Shown piece after piece: positions 1-5,690 of a stretch of DNA of 7,315 nucleotides. The stretch is taken from the NCBI GenBank assembly GCA_028277025.1, contig JAPYVG010000076.1:1-7315 (forward strand), in the 5' to 3' direction. Each line of letters begins with the position of its first letter. Position 1 is the stretch's first letter. The notes under the pieces are model-generated. The model was not told the origin of the DNA. It saw nothing but the letters and a program-made list of their open reading frames with translations, and did no database searches. The stretch comes from Sulfolobaceae archaeon (GTDB lineage: Archaea > Thermoproteota > Thermoprotei_A > Sulfolobales > Sulfolobaceae). The position numbers and the translations under genes are program-made.

Positions 1-36
1 GCTAAGAAATTATATGAGGAGAAAAGAAATAGATAG
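1..36 (+). CDS. C-terminal end of a gene entering from the left (partial)
   Basis: The first 11 codons read AKKLYEEKRNR and then a TAG stop. The composition, charged and helix-forming, is that of an ordinary protein C-terminus, but the fragment is too short to identify. Frame 1 is open from the window edge. It could also be a chance open stretch. Confidence 0.35.
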   Translation, partial: AKKLYEEKRNR

Positions 37-424
37 TTTCTACAAAGGTGGTTATTCAATTTAATGTCACTTGTCCCAATAATAAGGTGTGTAAGAGTTT
101 GGCCTTCATAATGACTAATAGTCAATCGGCATAATTTGACTTTCTTCCCGCCATAGAAGGGTGAGGGTTCCCTTCCAAAGCTATAAATTCAACGAAAACT
201 ACTATATTTTATTAAATTATATAGTCTTTTTCCCGTAATAACTGTAACTAACTATAGCTTTTCCCAATAATACAAAATGTATAAAATATTCAGAAAATCT
301 AAAACCAAGTTAATTCAGTTTTGCTTAGAGTAAGTTGTAGAGCTGACACAAAAAAGACCTTTATAATAAAATAAATTGATTTTTAAATTCCATTAATTAA
401 TTTTTTACTATAATTTTAAAATAT
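37..424. other. Intergenic spacer with IS200/IS605-type relic
   Basis: No intact gene was found on either strand. The only structured part is about 122-184, described separately as a tnpB 3'-end relic. From about 190 to 424 the DNA is very AT-rich with many stops in all frames. It probably holds only the transcript end of the HEPN gene that stops at 432. Confidence 0.6.
122..184 (-). pseudogene. Relic of the 3' end of a tnpB gene / right end of an IS200/IS605-type element
   Basis: On the minus strand this stretch reads LEGNPHPSMAGRKSNYAD then TGA (122-124). That resembles the Pro/Ser-Met-Ala-Gly-Arg-Lys-Ser tail of many archaeal TnpB proteins. The DNA (on minus: GGGAACCCTCACCC, then GGCGGGAAGAAAGTCA) resembles the GC-rich 3' end of IS605-family elements, where the tnpB end and the guide (omega) RNA scaffold overlap. 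A 6-bp stem GAAGGG/CCCTTC (156-161 with 170-175, 8-base loop) lies inside. The frame is open upstream only to about 208, so the rest of TnpB (normally about 400 residues, with RuvC motifs) is absent. The resemblance is from memory of the family and not from a search. Confidence 0.45.
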
Positions 425-442
425 AGATTATTTAAATAATCT
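425..442. repeat. 18-bp perfect palindrome over the HEPN stop codon
   Basis: AGATTATTTAAATAATCT is its own reverse complement and spans the TAA stop (432-434) of the HEPN gene. It could form a hairpin at the end of that transcript or be a protein-binding site. In DNA this AT-rich a chance palindrome is possible. Confidence 0.5.
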
Positions 443-818
443 CTTTTATTTCATTAAAAAAGTTACTTAACCAATTCAGGACTCGTTCAGCAGAATTGAC
501 GCAACTTTCAGCCTTTCTTAAATTGTAATTAGATATCATTGAATATCTAGTTTGAGTATAATGAGGTGTTAAAAAATCACAATCTTTCATTATATCAGAT
601 TGTATTGTTAACGAGAATTCTCTCCCTATTAAATCCAGTAATTCCCCTAAGTCATGGGTAAAAGGATAAGACCCTTTATACTTGACAAATATCCCCTTCA
701 AAGCAAATTCTACACTTTGCTGAGATGCAAAGCAAGATAACCAAGGGTATTTCTCCTTATTATTTTTAGCAATTTCGAGGAACTCCTTAGCCTTTTCAAA
801 CCAAAACTTCTCAACCAC
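432..818 (-). CDS. HEPN domain protein (PF05168 type), divergent partner of an MNT protein
   Basis: This 128-residue, mostly helical protein has the marks of the HEPN domain of the PF05168 type. These are the central helix with the SQQSVEFALK stretch (about 32-41), the THDLGELL motif (54-61) and the PHYTQTRY segment (85-92). HEPN proteins paired with minimal nucleotidyltransferases form toxin-antitoxin-like or signalling modules in prokaryotes. The catalytic Rx4-6H motif of HEPN ribonucleases is not present, so RNase activity is uncertain. The start is GTG at 816-818: no ATG is in frame upstream, and a TATA-like TATTTAAAA sits 24-32 bases before it, which fits a leaderless message. The gene is back-to-back with the MNT gene at 851, unlike the usual co-directional operon. 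The family call is firm; the activity is not known. Confidence 0.88.
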   Translation of the reverse strand: MVEKFWFEKAKEFLEIAKNNKEKYPWLSCFASQQSVEFALKGIFVKYKGSYPFTHDLGELLDLIGREFSLTIQSDIMKDCDFLTPHYTQTRYSMISNYNLRKAESCVNSAERVLNWLSNFFNEIKEII

Positions 819-850
819 ACTCTTATAATCGTTATCGGAAATTTTTAAAT
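819..850. promoter_or_regulatory. Shared divergent promoter region of the HEPN and MNT genes
   Basis: Only 32 bases separate the two start codons. CTTATAATC (822-830) lies 21-29 bases before the MNT ATG, and on the minus strand TATTTAAAA (850-842) lies 24-32 bases before the HEPN GTG. Both fit leaderless archaeal promoters. Each TATA-like box lies beside the other gene's start codon, so initiation complexes for the two genes would overlap. The boxes are seen in the sequence; their use is inferred. Confidence 0.5.
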
Positions 851-1156
851 ATGCAATTTGAGGAATTTGTGGAAAGAGTAATCAACCATTATAACGGGAA
901 AGTAAGTATAGTGTTATTCGGCTCTAGGGCTAGAGGAGATTTTTGGCCCTCAAGTGACTACGATATTATAATAATCTTAGAAAAAGTTGATGATGAAATT
1001 GAAGAGGCTTCAAAACTATATAACATGAAGAGAGGGTTTCCAGCAGATATTATTGTAATAACTAAAGATAGGCTAAATGACAATGTAATAAAAGAGATGT
1101 TAAGATATAAGAAAGTGTTATATGATGGCTTAGGTATATTTAAGAAAACAGATTAA
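851..1156 (+). CDS. Minimal nucleotidyltransferase (MNT) domain protein
   Basis: This 101-residue protein is a stand-alone nucleotidyltransferase of the Pol-beta superfamily, which transfers nucleotides (AMP in studied HEPN/MNT pairs) to a target using metal ions. The catalytic signature is complete: GSRARG at 24-29, SDYD at 35-38 giving Asp36 and Asp38, and a third acidic residue, Asp66, in the PADIIVIT strand. No substrate-recognition domain follows, as is typical of MNT proteins. It lies head-to-head with the HEPN gene, 32 bases apart, so the two probably work together, with MNT as the likely antitoxin or modifier. The ATG is the only good start and has a TATA-like box at 822-830. The C-terminus ends cleanly at TAA. 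Confidence 0.9.
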   Translation: MQFEEFVERVINHYNGKVSIVLFGSRARGDFWPSSDYDIIIILEKVDDEIEEASKLYNMKRGFPADIIVITKDRLNDNVIKEMLRYKKVLYDGLGIFKKTD

Positions 1157-1434
1157 AAGCTGCTTTGTGGATTAGTTGAAATTTCTTAGGTCTTAAACTA
1201 GAGAGGTAGAAATAAATTCTAAATCTTAGTTGAGTTAAAAGTTAGCTAACCGTCCTTATGAGAAAAACTGAAGAACTCCACAAAAGCATTAGAGTATTTA
1301 CAAACCTTATTTTACACTATAACAATGATTTCCTTATACAATAAATATATAGCTAAATGTTAGCACTTTCTTACACACTGAGCTTATTAGGGTGAACGCA
1401 AAAGTTGTTTAATAATGTAACTCCTAAAATCCTC
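1157..1434. other. Gene-free spacer, possibly containing decayed radical SAM sequence
   Basis: All six frames are broken by frequent stops. A 28-codon ATG frame at 1258-1344 has no recognisable features. Immediately before the PaREP1 remnant, the frame ending at 1442 reads ELIRVNAKVV, then three stop codons among seven codons, then NPLLT. This has the same spacing as the KVV-x6-EPLLT strand and GGEP region of a radical SAM enzyme, which is suggestive only. No CxxxCxxC motif was found here in any frame. Confidence 0.5.
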
Positions 1435-1441
1435 TGCTGAC

Positions 1442-1752
1442 GTGCATTTAGAGGAGGCCGATGAGTTGCTTTCAAAAGGTGATATTATTCAAGCAAGTGA
1501 AAAATATTATAAAGCTGCAGAAGAAGCAATAAAAATTCTAGCTAGTCTTGAAGGCGATATACTCTCTGAAGTTATGAGTAAGAACTGGAACATAGAAATA
1601 ATTGATAAAGCGGTATTTAAATTATCTTTAGTATTTGGCAAGTGAATAATTGAAAGTTGGGCTCTGCAGTTGCACTAATAACAGTTAATCTCAGTATTAG
1701 TCAGATAAAAAAATATAGGGAAAATATAGTTAAGTTAATTCAGCTTGCTGAC
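1442..1752 (+). pseudogene. Broken PaREP1-family gene
   Basis: From GTG 1442 the sequence reads a helical protein with LEEADELLSKGD followed by QASEKYYKAAEEAIK, the hallmark of the PaREP1 family, which is abundant in Thermoproteota and has no known function. The frame hits TGA at 1643-1645. Coding sequence continues in the same frame as IIESW, then about 1660 switches frame to SAVALITVNLS and IKKYRENIVKLIQLAD, the expected C-terminal part (1663-1752). There are thus two lesions: a nonsense codon and a one-base frameshift. The usual N-terminal lead-in and start are also missing, since a TAA lies in frame at 1418. The tail runs directly into the radical SAM frame below. An 8-bp direct repeat, TGCTGACG (1435-1442 and 1746-1753), bounds the remnant. 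Confidence 0.75.
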
Positions 1753-2644
1753 GAAAGACTCAATAGAAAGATTATTGAAAGAAGCTGATGAGCTGCTTCC
1801 TAAGGGATTAGTTAATATAAAACTTAATAAAAATATCTCTTTGGAAGAAGTTATTATAACCGATGGTAGCCTTCTCACTGAGGATAAAATAGAGAAGCTA
1901 GTGGAATTATCAGATTTTAGTCTTATAGGAATTCAAATTACGATAGATGGTATGAAAGAAGTTATGGATAAGAGAAGACCCTTGGCAGGGGGAGGAAGTA
2001 GCTTTAATTTAGTTTATAATAATTTTATAAAATTAGTAGAGAAATATCCATTTGAAATATCCTTAAGATCTAATGTAAATTATGATAATATTGAACCAGT
2101 AAGAAAATTATTATTAAAGGTTAAAGAGGATATGGGTGATTTAGTCGATAAAGTAGTCTTTTCCCCTCATTGGATATATGAGACTCAAGAAGTTTATATG
2201 AAGAATGAATATTATTTACCAGAAGTTTCACAGGCTGAGGCTATGGAATTAATAAAACTTGAGTTGTTTGCTCAAGAATTGGGCTTTAAGATTACTCCAG
2301 CATATCTCCATGGCCCTTGTACTTATGTAGTTAAACATGGTTATGCAATTGATGAATTCTTAAGGGTTTACAAATGTCCCGGGTATCTTTATACTCCGAA
2401 GTATTTTGGAATTATAACTGATGATGGAAGCATTAAAATAACTAACTCTCAGTATTTAATAGGGGCTTTTGGAGAAATAAAGAAATGCTACCTTAATTGT
2501 CCAGTAGGGGCATTATGCTATGGTGGTTGTAGGGGAATGAAACATTGCCCCAAAGACGAAATACTAACTTATGTTAATACAGACCTTGGTAAAAAGGTAC
2601 TATTAACACATTTTCTAAAGAATTATGGTGATGATAATGGATGA
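1745..2644 (+). CDS. Radical SAM/SPASM peptide-maturase-like protein, N-terminally truncated
   Basis: The 299-codon frame matches the C-terminal two thirds of a radical SAM/SPASM enzyme, a class that modifies peptides or enzymes by radical chemistry. Seen here are the ITDGSLLTEDKI strand (about 38-49, normally ITNGxLL), IQITIDG (63-69), and the DKRRPL...NN stretch (75-93). A seven-cysteine SPASM region follows: Cys192, 211, 248, 252, 258, 262 and 268, with CxxxxxC and CxxxC spacings. The N-terminal CxxxCxxC motif that binds the catalytic 4Fe-4S cluster and SAM is absent, and homology starts right after the position of the GGEP motif. Upstream sequence is PaREP1. TTG 1745 is only the first possible start; no SD or promoter is evident. 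The gene overlaps the MFS transporter. As it stands it should not carry out radical SAM catalysis and is probably a pseudogene, although the remaining frame is intact. Confidence 0.8.
   Translation: MLTKDSIERLLKEADELLPKGLVNIKLNKNISLEEVIITDGSLLTEDKIEKLVELSDFSLIGIQITIDGMKEVMDKRRPLAGGGSSFNLVYNNFIKLVEKYPFEISLRSNVNYDNIEPVRKLLLKVKEDMGDLVDKVVFSPHWIYETQEVYMKNEYYLPEVSQAEAMELIKLELFAQELGFKITPAYLHGPCTYVVKHGYAIDEFLRVYKCPGYLYTPKYFGIITDDGSIKITNSQYLIGAFGEIKKCYLNCPVGALCYGGCRGMKHCPKDEILTYVNTDLGKKVLLTHFLKNYGDDNG
2627..2632 (+). promoter_or_regulatory. Shine-Dalgarno site GGTGAT for the MFS gene
   Basis: GGTGAT matches the anti-SD end of Sulfolobales 16S rRNA and lies 4 bases before ATG 2637. It is inside the radical SAM coding end, as expected for translation of an internal operon gene. 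It decides between ATGs at 2625, 2631 and 2637 in favour of 2637. Confidence 0.6.
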
Positions 2645-3815
2645 GGTAAGAAAGTTAATAATATTTAAATTTTTATTAATAGTTGCTGAGAATTCTCTAG
2701 GTTATTTCTTTTTGTGGCATCTTCTTGGGATAATAGGTCTGGTACTAACATTTACGTTATTCAGTATAATTAATTACATACTTCCACACATACAACTGTT
2801 TGTATCCCCTTTTATTGATAAATATAAAGATATTGTCAAATTACTGAAAATAGGTTACGTACTAGACATAATTACTATTATCTCGCTTTACCCTATATTT
2901 TTATACTTAGTCAAATTAAAGTTACTTTTCCTCACCGTGTTGCTCATAAGTAGTCCATTTATCAGTATCATAAAAGCTCTTGAGTCAACTGCACTTGATA
3001 AACTATTTAAAATTCTTATGACTGATTACCAGAGGGGAATTTATTTAGTTAGAAAATATGAACTCATAGCCTTGGCTACGGGTCAAATTTTAGGAACTTT
3101 ATTACTCGCTCTAAGCTTATTCGAAAACCTAACGTTAATCGTGATCATTACGTTAATTGGCCTAGCGTTTTTGTTAAGCGTTAGGAGAGTAGATAATGAG
3201 GTGGCTCAACAGTCATATATAAGCACTTTTAAGGTAGGGTTTTTAAATATAATAAAAAATAATGTATTAAAAACAATTTTAATATTCAATATAATTTATT
3301 CCTTACCGGGATCCTTAATAAACTTGTTTATCGTATATCTAGTTTACTACGCTTTACATCTACCGCCCGTACTTATAGGCTTATTGAGCATTATTAACAT
3401 TATCGGTAGCTTAGTTGGTAACAAATTAGGCTACAAATTTAGCATAAATAGCAAAGCCTGGATGACGTTCTTATTTGTGCTTTCAGACGTCTCAAGTATT
3501 TCTTTAGTATTTTTCGCTAACGAGCAGTTGTTACCGATAATTTATGTTATTCTATTTCTATCAAGGATAGCCGGTTCTTTCGCAAATTATTATTTTTCTT
3601 ACTTAATGTATAGTTCGATCCCAGAGGAAACTTTCGCGACATCTTCCTCTATAATGGGCTCAATTTCCTCGGTATTTGACGCTGTCTTTACCATCATAAG
3701 TTCATTAATAATTTCTCTGATATCATATTTCTGGTCCGTATTAATAGCCGTAATTATCTTTGTTGTTCTAGATATATTATTAGTGTCATCAATATTTAAG
3801 TTGAAGAAAATGTAG
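2637..3815 (+). CDS. MFS-type transporter, probable exporter, 12 membrane helices
   Basis: The product has 392 residues from ATG 2637 (396 from the alternative ATG 2625). It is very hydrophobic and I count twelve membrane segments in a 6+6 arrangement, with a longer charged loop in the middle (around 187-215: RRVDNEVAQQ and onward), as in the major facilitator superfamily. Short polar loops such as PFIDKYKD after helix 2 sit where MFS motif A is expected, but the classical motif is weak. It overlaps the radical SAM/SPASM gene by 8 bp, so the two are translationally linked. In known peptide-modification clusters such a pair would be maturase and exporter; the substrate here is unknown. The frame is intact, unlike its partner. 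Another MFS role (drug or metabolite efflux) is equally possible. Confidence 0.75.
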   Translation: MDEVRKLIIFKFLLIVAENSLGYFFLWHLLGIIGLVLTFTLFSIINYILPHIQLFVSPFIDKYKDIVKLLKIGYVLDIITIISLYPIFLYLVKLKLLFLTVLLISSPFISIIKALESTALDKLFKILMTDYQRGIYLVRKYELIALATGQILGTLLLALSLFENLTLIVIITLIGLAFLLSVRRVDNEVAQQSYISTFKVGFLNIIKNNVLKTILIFNIIYSLPGSLINLFIVYLVYYALHLPPVLIGLLSIINIIGSLVGNKLGYKFSINSKAWMTFLFVLSDVSSISLVFFANEQLLPIIYVILFLSRIAGSFANYYFSYLMYSSIPEETFATSSSIMGSISSVFDAVFTIISSLIISLISYFWSVLIAVIIFVVLDILLVSSIFKLKKM

Positions 3816-3934
3816 GGACAAACGGGACAAAAAAGAATGTAATAGATAAGTTCATATTGCCTTGTTAAAGCGCAGATTCTGGGACTAACCTTCTCTACTA
3901 TAAGATTAAGGCTATAAAGCACGTCATGAGGCGA

Positions 3935-3966
3935 ATACTACTATTTACCACGTAGTATAAGTTTTT
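3935..3966 (+). terminator. Hairpin followed by T-run downstream of the MFS gene
   Basis: ATACTAC (3935-3941) pairs with GTAGTAT (3952-3958) across a 10-base loop and is followed by GTTTTT (3961-3966). Archaea need mainly the T-run, so this is a plausible transcript end for the radical SAM/MFS operon, 120 bases after its stop. Confidence 0.4.
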
Positions 3967-3983
3967 GAAAAAGATATTGATAG

Positions 3984-3989
3984 AAAAAA
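3984..3989 (-). terminator. Poly-T end of the small helical protein gene
   Basis: On the minus strand TTTTTT lies about 35 bases after the stop codon of the 47-residue gene, with a second T-run at 3968-3972. This is typical of archaeal T-rich termination. Confidence 0.35.
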
Positions 3990-4022
3990 TTTAGAAACTT
4001 GCTAAATTACTTATAATAATTT

Positions 4023-4166
4023 TCACTTCTCTCCCTTTACCTTGTCGGCAGCTTTTTTAGTCTCTTCTACAGCCTTTTCTCCAGCTTTCTTTGCCTCTTT
4101 AGCCATATCTTTTGCTACGTTTTCTGTTTTCTTTGCCACATCTTTTACTTTATCTTTTATACCCAT
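4023..4166 (-). CDS. 47-residue Lys/Ala/Glu-rich amphipathic helical protein (LEA-like)
   Basis: The gene reads from ATG 4166 to TGA 4023. The product starts MGIKDKVKDVAKKTENV and continues with AKD/AKE/AKK units at roughly 11-residue spacing (VAKDMAKEAKKAGEKAV, then EETKKAADKVKG). It contains no cysteine and no aromatic residue, and nearly every codon specifies Lys, Ala, Glu, Asp or Val. Such periodicity is seen in LEA-like and CsbD-like small stress proteins and predicts one long amphipathic helix, disordered or surface-bound in solution. That comparison rests on composition only. A TATA-like CTTTATGT lies 24-31 bases before the ATG, so the message is probably leaderless, and a T-run follows the stop. 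The coding bias (charged helix with no stop in a region otherwise full of stops) supports a real gene. Its role is unknown. Confidence 0.75.
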   Translation of the reverse strand: MGIKDKVKDVAKKTENVAKDMAKEAKKAGEKAVEETKKAADKVKGEK

Positions 4167-4189
4167 ATAATTCCCATAATAATTACACT

Positions 4190-4197
4190 ACATAAAG
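4190..4197 (-). promoter_or_regulatory. TATA-like box of the 47-residue gene
   Basis: CTTTATGT on the minus strand is centred about 28 bases before ATG 4166, the spacing of a leaderless archaeal promoter. A second candidate, TTTATTAA, lies about 10 bases further upstream. Confidence 0.4.
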
Positions 4198-4269
4198 TTA
4201 ATAAAGTTTTCTGTAATAGACGGTTAGTAGATGTTTTTCTTTGCTATAAAAAATCTATTTTTGTTTTCA

Positions 4270-4314
4270 TGTGAACAGACCTCCTCTTTCCGCTTAAGGG
4301 GTTGGACGTTCACA
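4270..4314. repeat. 7-bp inverted repeat TGTGAAC/GTTCACA
   Basis: The arms at 4270-4276 and 4308-4314 enclose 31 bases. With one gap the pairing can be extended by a few bases (GTGAACAGACC against GTGAACGTCC). It could be a small element end or a folded RNA, but the arms are short enough for chance. Confidence 0.25.
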
Positions 4315-4402
4315 AATAAATTCATAATTACATCTGATATGCTGTCGGGTTAGTAAGAAAGCCCCTTGAAGAAGGACTCTCGTGGCCAAAGTTTTAACCC
4401 TT

Positions 4403-4492
4403 CTAAGAATTAGCAAATTTACCGTCATTTACTGATCTGATTACTTTTCCCAATTCAACACTTTTAGGCTAGGAATTAGCAAATTTACCTTC
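4403..4492 (-). repeat. Two copies of a 24-base motif, 66 bases apart, encoding (D/E)GKFANS-stop
   Basis: GAATTAGCAAATTTACC occurs at 4407-4423 and 4473-4489. With flanks, the units 4403-4426 and 4469-4492 match at 22 of 24 bases. On the minus strand both read DGKFANS or EGKFANS followed by TAG, and both mismatches fall in third codon positions (TCT/TCC for Ser, GAC/GAA for Asp/Glu). The lower copy is preceded in frame by PKSVELGKVIRSVN. This looks like duplicated C-terminal ends of one gene family. The family was not recognised. Confidence 0.5.
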
Positions 4493-4935
4493 CCACCAGT
4501 CACATTAAGTTGGAGAGGAGCGTCGTCATCACAAAGAGAAGTTAGAAGAGTAGTGTTTAAACTTTGTGCTATCTACCCCTCAGCTAGATTTTCCCCAATT
4601 TCTTGAAACGTCCACGTCATTATACTTGTCGAAGGATTTGTTTCCAGCAAGCCTCATCACCCTCTGTCGTCGCGTCAATCCTCACCGAATAACTAAAACA
4701 CACTGATTTCGTTTGTCAGTACTCCTTAATAATGGTTCTTTAAATTCCTGTACGTTAAGCGGCGTGTGTCTCCTAATGTTTCACGAAGCGAGATTATTAC
4801 TCTTAGAGTTTCAGAATATTGTTATGAGATAAATCTTGATACAATTCATTGGAGGACATATGTAGAGGGTAAAGGTGTTTATCTCCTCATTTTAATTTTA
4901 TTGATAAACGGGTTCGAGATAAAAACTCGTTACAA

Positions 4936-5448
4936 TTATAAACTAAAATTAAAGACTTCTTCTCCTCTCTGATAGACTGTCACGTCCTTATTAATTATCG
5001 CGTAACATCTGAATTTAGATGAGCTATCTACTCTAAGGTATTTACCCCATTCGAATTTATAATAGGAGTAACAACCGGCAGTCATATGGCCGTTAAGGTG
5101 GAGCTTAGGTTTAATCTGTTCTAAGGCTTGTAGCATCAATTCCGTAGCCTCATCGTATCTCATTTTAGGATATATTTCGGGAAGATAAGGAGGTTGGTGA
5201 GTAATTAGTACGTCTACATTTTTATCTCTCAATCTACTTATTATTCTTAGAAATTTATTAGGAGGTATTCCGTAATTCTCGTCGTCCCCTATTAGACCGT
5301 TAATTCCCGTAACCTTCATGTCTCCGACACTTATTATTTGACCATCTCTAATCGAGAAGTTCTTTACTATCGAGAAATTCTCATGATTACCGTAAACTGC
5401 TATTAACTTAGTTCTAGAGAGAATATCGGAAAAATCAGCTGCGGACAT
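4936..5448 (-). CDS. Calcineurin-like metallophosphoesterase, lacking the N-terminal metal motifs
   Basis: The 170-residue frame carries the later motifs of the calcineurin-like phosphoesterase superfamily: GNHE at 20-23, THQPPY at 83-88 and NGHMTAG at 119-125. These supply Asn/His ligands of the two-metal centre in phosphatases and nucleases. The first two motifs, DxH and GDxxD, should lie about 30-60 residues before GNHE but are missing. From ATG 5448 only 19 residues precede GNHE. Upstream DNA on the minus strand holds LRKLLSIDEKLKKIF in another frame, a plausible piece of the lost N-terminus, followed by a stop. A small deletion with frameshift near 5450 is the simplest reading, so the protein is probably inactive. 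It ends at TGA 4936-4938. It is not obviously linked to the HEPN/MNT operon upstream. Confidence 0.75.
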   Translation of the reverse strand: MSAADFSDILSRTKLIAVYGNHENFSIVKNFSIRDGQIISVGDMKVTGINGLIGDDENYGIPPNKFLRIISRLRDKNVDVLITHQPPYLPEIYPKMRYDEATELMLQALEQIKPKLHLNGHMTAGCYSYYKFEWGKYLRVDSSSKFRCYAIINKDVTVYQRGEEVFNFSL

Positions 5449-5473
5449 CCCTTCTCCTTGACAAAAATCTTTT

Positions 5474-5690
5474 TCAACTTTTCATCAATTGATAATAGTT
5501 TACGCAGTTATTTAGCCTCCTCTTGACTAGGAATAAATCCTCAAAAACTGCGTGATTAACACCAAACCCTTGAGAGGAAATTAAGGGCTTGTAAAAGAGC
5601 GTTTAAACGTAAAGCCATTGCTTTCTCTTTAAAACCGTGAGAAATAACATCTTTCACAAGTTTTAAAAGTAACAGTTTAAAACTCCTCAT
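5474..5690 (-). pseudogene. Small helical ORF following the MNT gene, frameshifted
   Basis: ATG 5690 (or ATG 5696) overlaps the MNT stop codon. The frame reads MRSFKLLLLKLVKDVISHG, then KEKAMALRLNALLQALNFLSRVW, before a TAA at 5556-5558. Just before that stop, one base over, the sequence continues as NHAVFEDLFLVKRRLNN and on to TGA at 5474-5476. Both halves look like one helical protein of about 71 residues broken by a +1 shift near 5560. It was not recognised. The overlap with MNT suggests it was once a third, translationally coupled gene of the HEPN/MNT operon. The alternative is that the protein-like look is accidental. Confidence 0.4.

Larger units (their letters stand above)
4167..4935. 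other. Gene-poor, relatively GC-rich stretch with coding relics
   Basis: No intact gene was found. The GC content rises visibly (roughly 40% between 4440 and 4740) compared with the neighbours, and short open stretches in several frames look like broken coding DNA. Examples are SVRIDATTEGDEACWKQ and VMRLAGNKSFDKYNDVD on the minus strand (about 4610-4700). None was recognised. An inverted repeat TGTGAAC/GTTCACA (4270-4276 and 4308-4314) and a duplicated 24-base motif lie within. The stretch may be the remains of insertion sequences. Confidence 0.4.

Noticed and set aside
1258..1344. 28-codon plus-strand ATG frame
   Set aside because: It is a short, isolated frame with no SD, no TATA-like box and no resemblance to a known peptide. 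It is considered as a RiPP precursor only because of the maturase, and it lacks a Cys-rich or Gly-rich core.
3599..3922. 107-codon minus-strand open frame
   Set aside because: It lies mostly antisense to the well-supported MFS gene and has no recognisable features.
4294..4428. 44-codon minus-strand frame beginning MTVNLLILRRVK
   Set aside because: It has no recognisable motif. Its start overlaps the GKFANS motif in a different frame, which is the better-supported reading.
4403..4492. Possible two-unit CRISPR array (24-base repeats, 42-base spacing, as in Sulfolobus)
   Set aside because: There are only two units and no third copy at the expected distance on either side. The sequence does not resemble known Sulfolobales repeats, and the mismatches fit codon wobble positions instead.
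4766..4972. 68-codon plus-strand open frame starting at GTG
   Set aside because: It has no family resemblance and no clear promoter or SD, overlaps the end of the phosphoesterase gene, and lies in decayed DNA. It may be a relic but is not supported as a gene.
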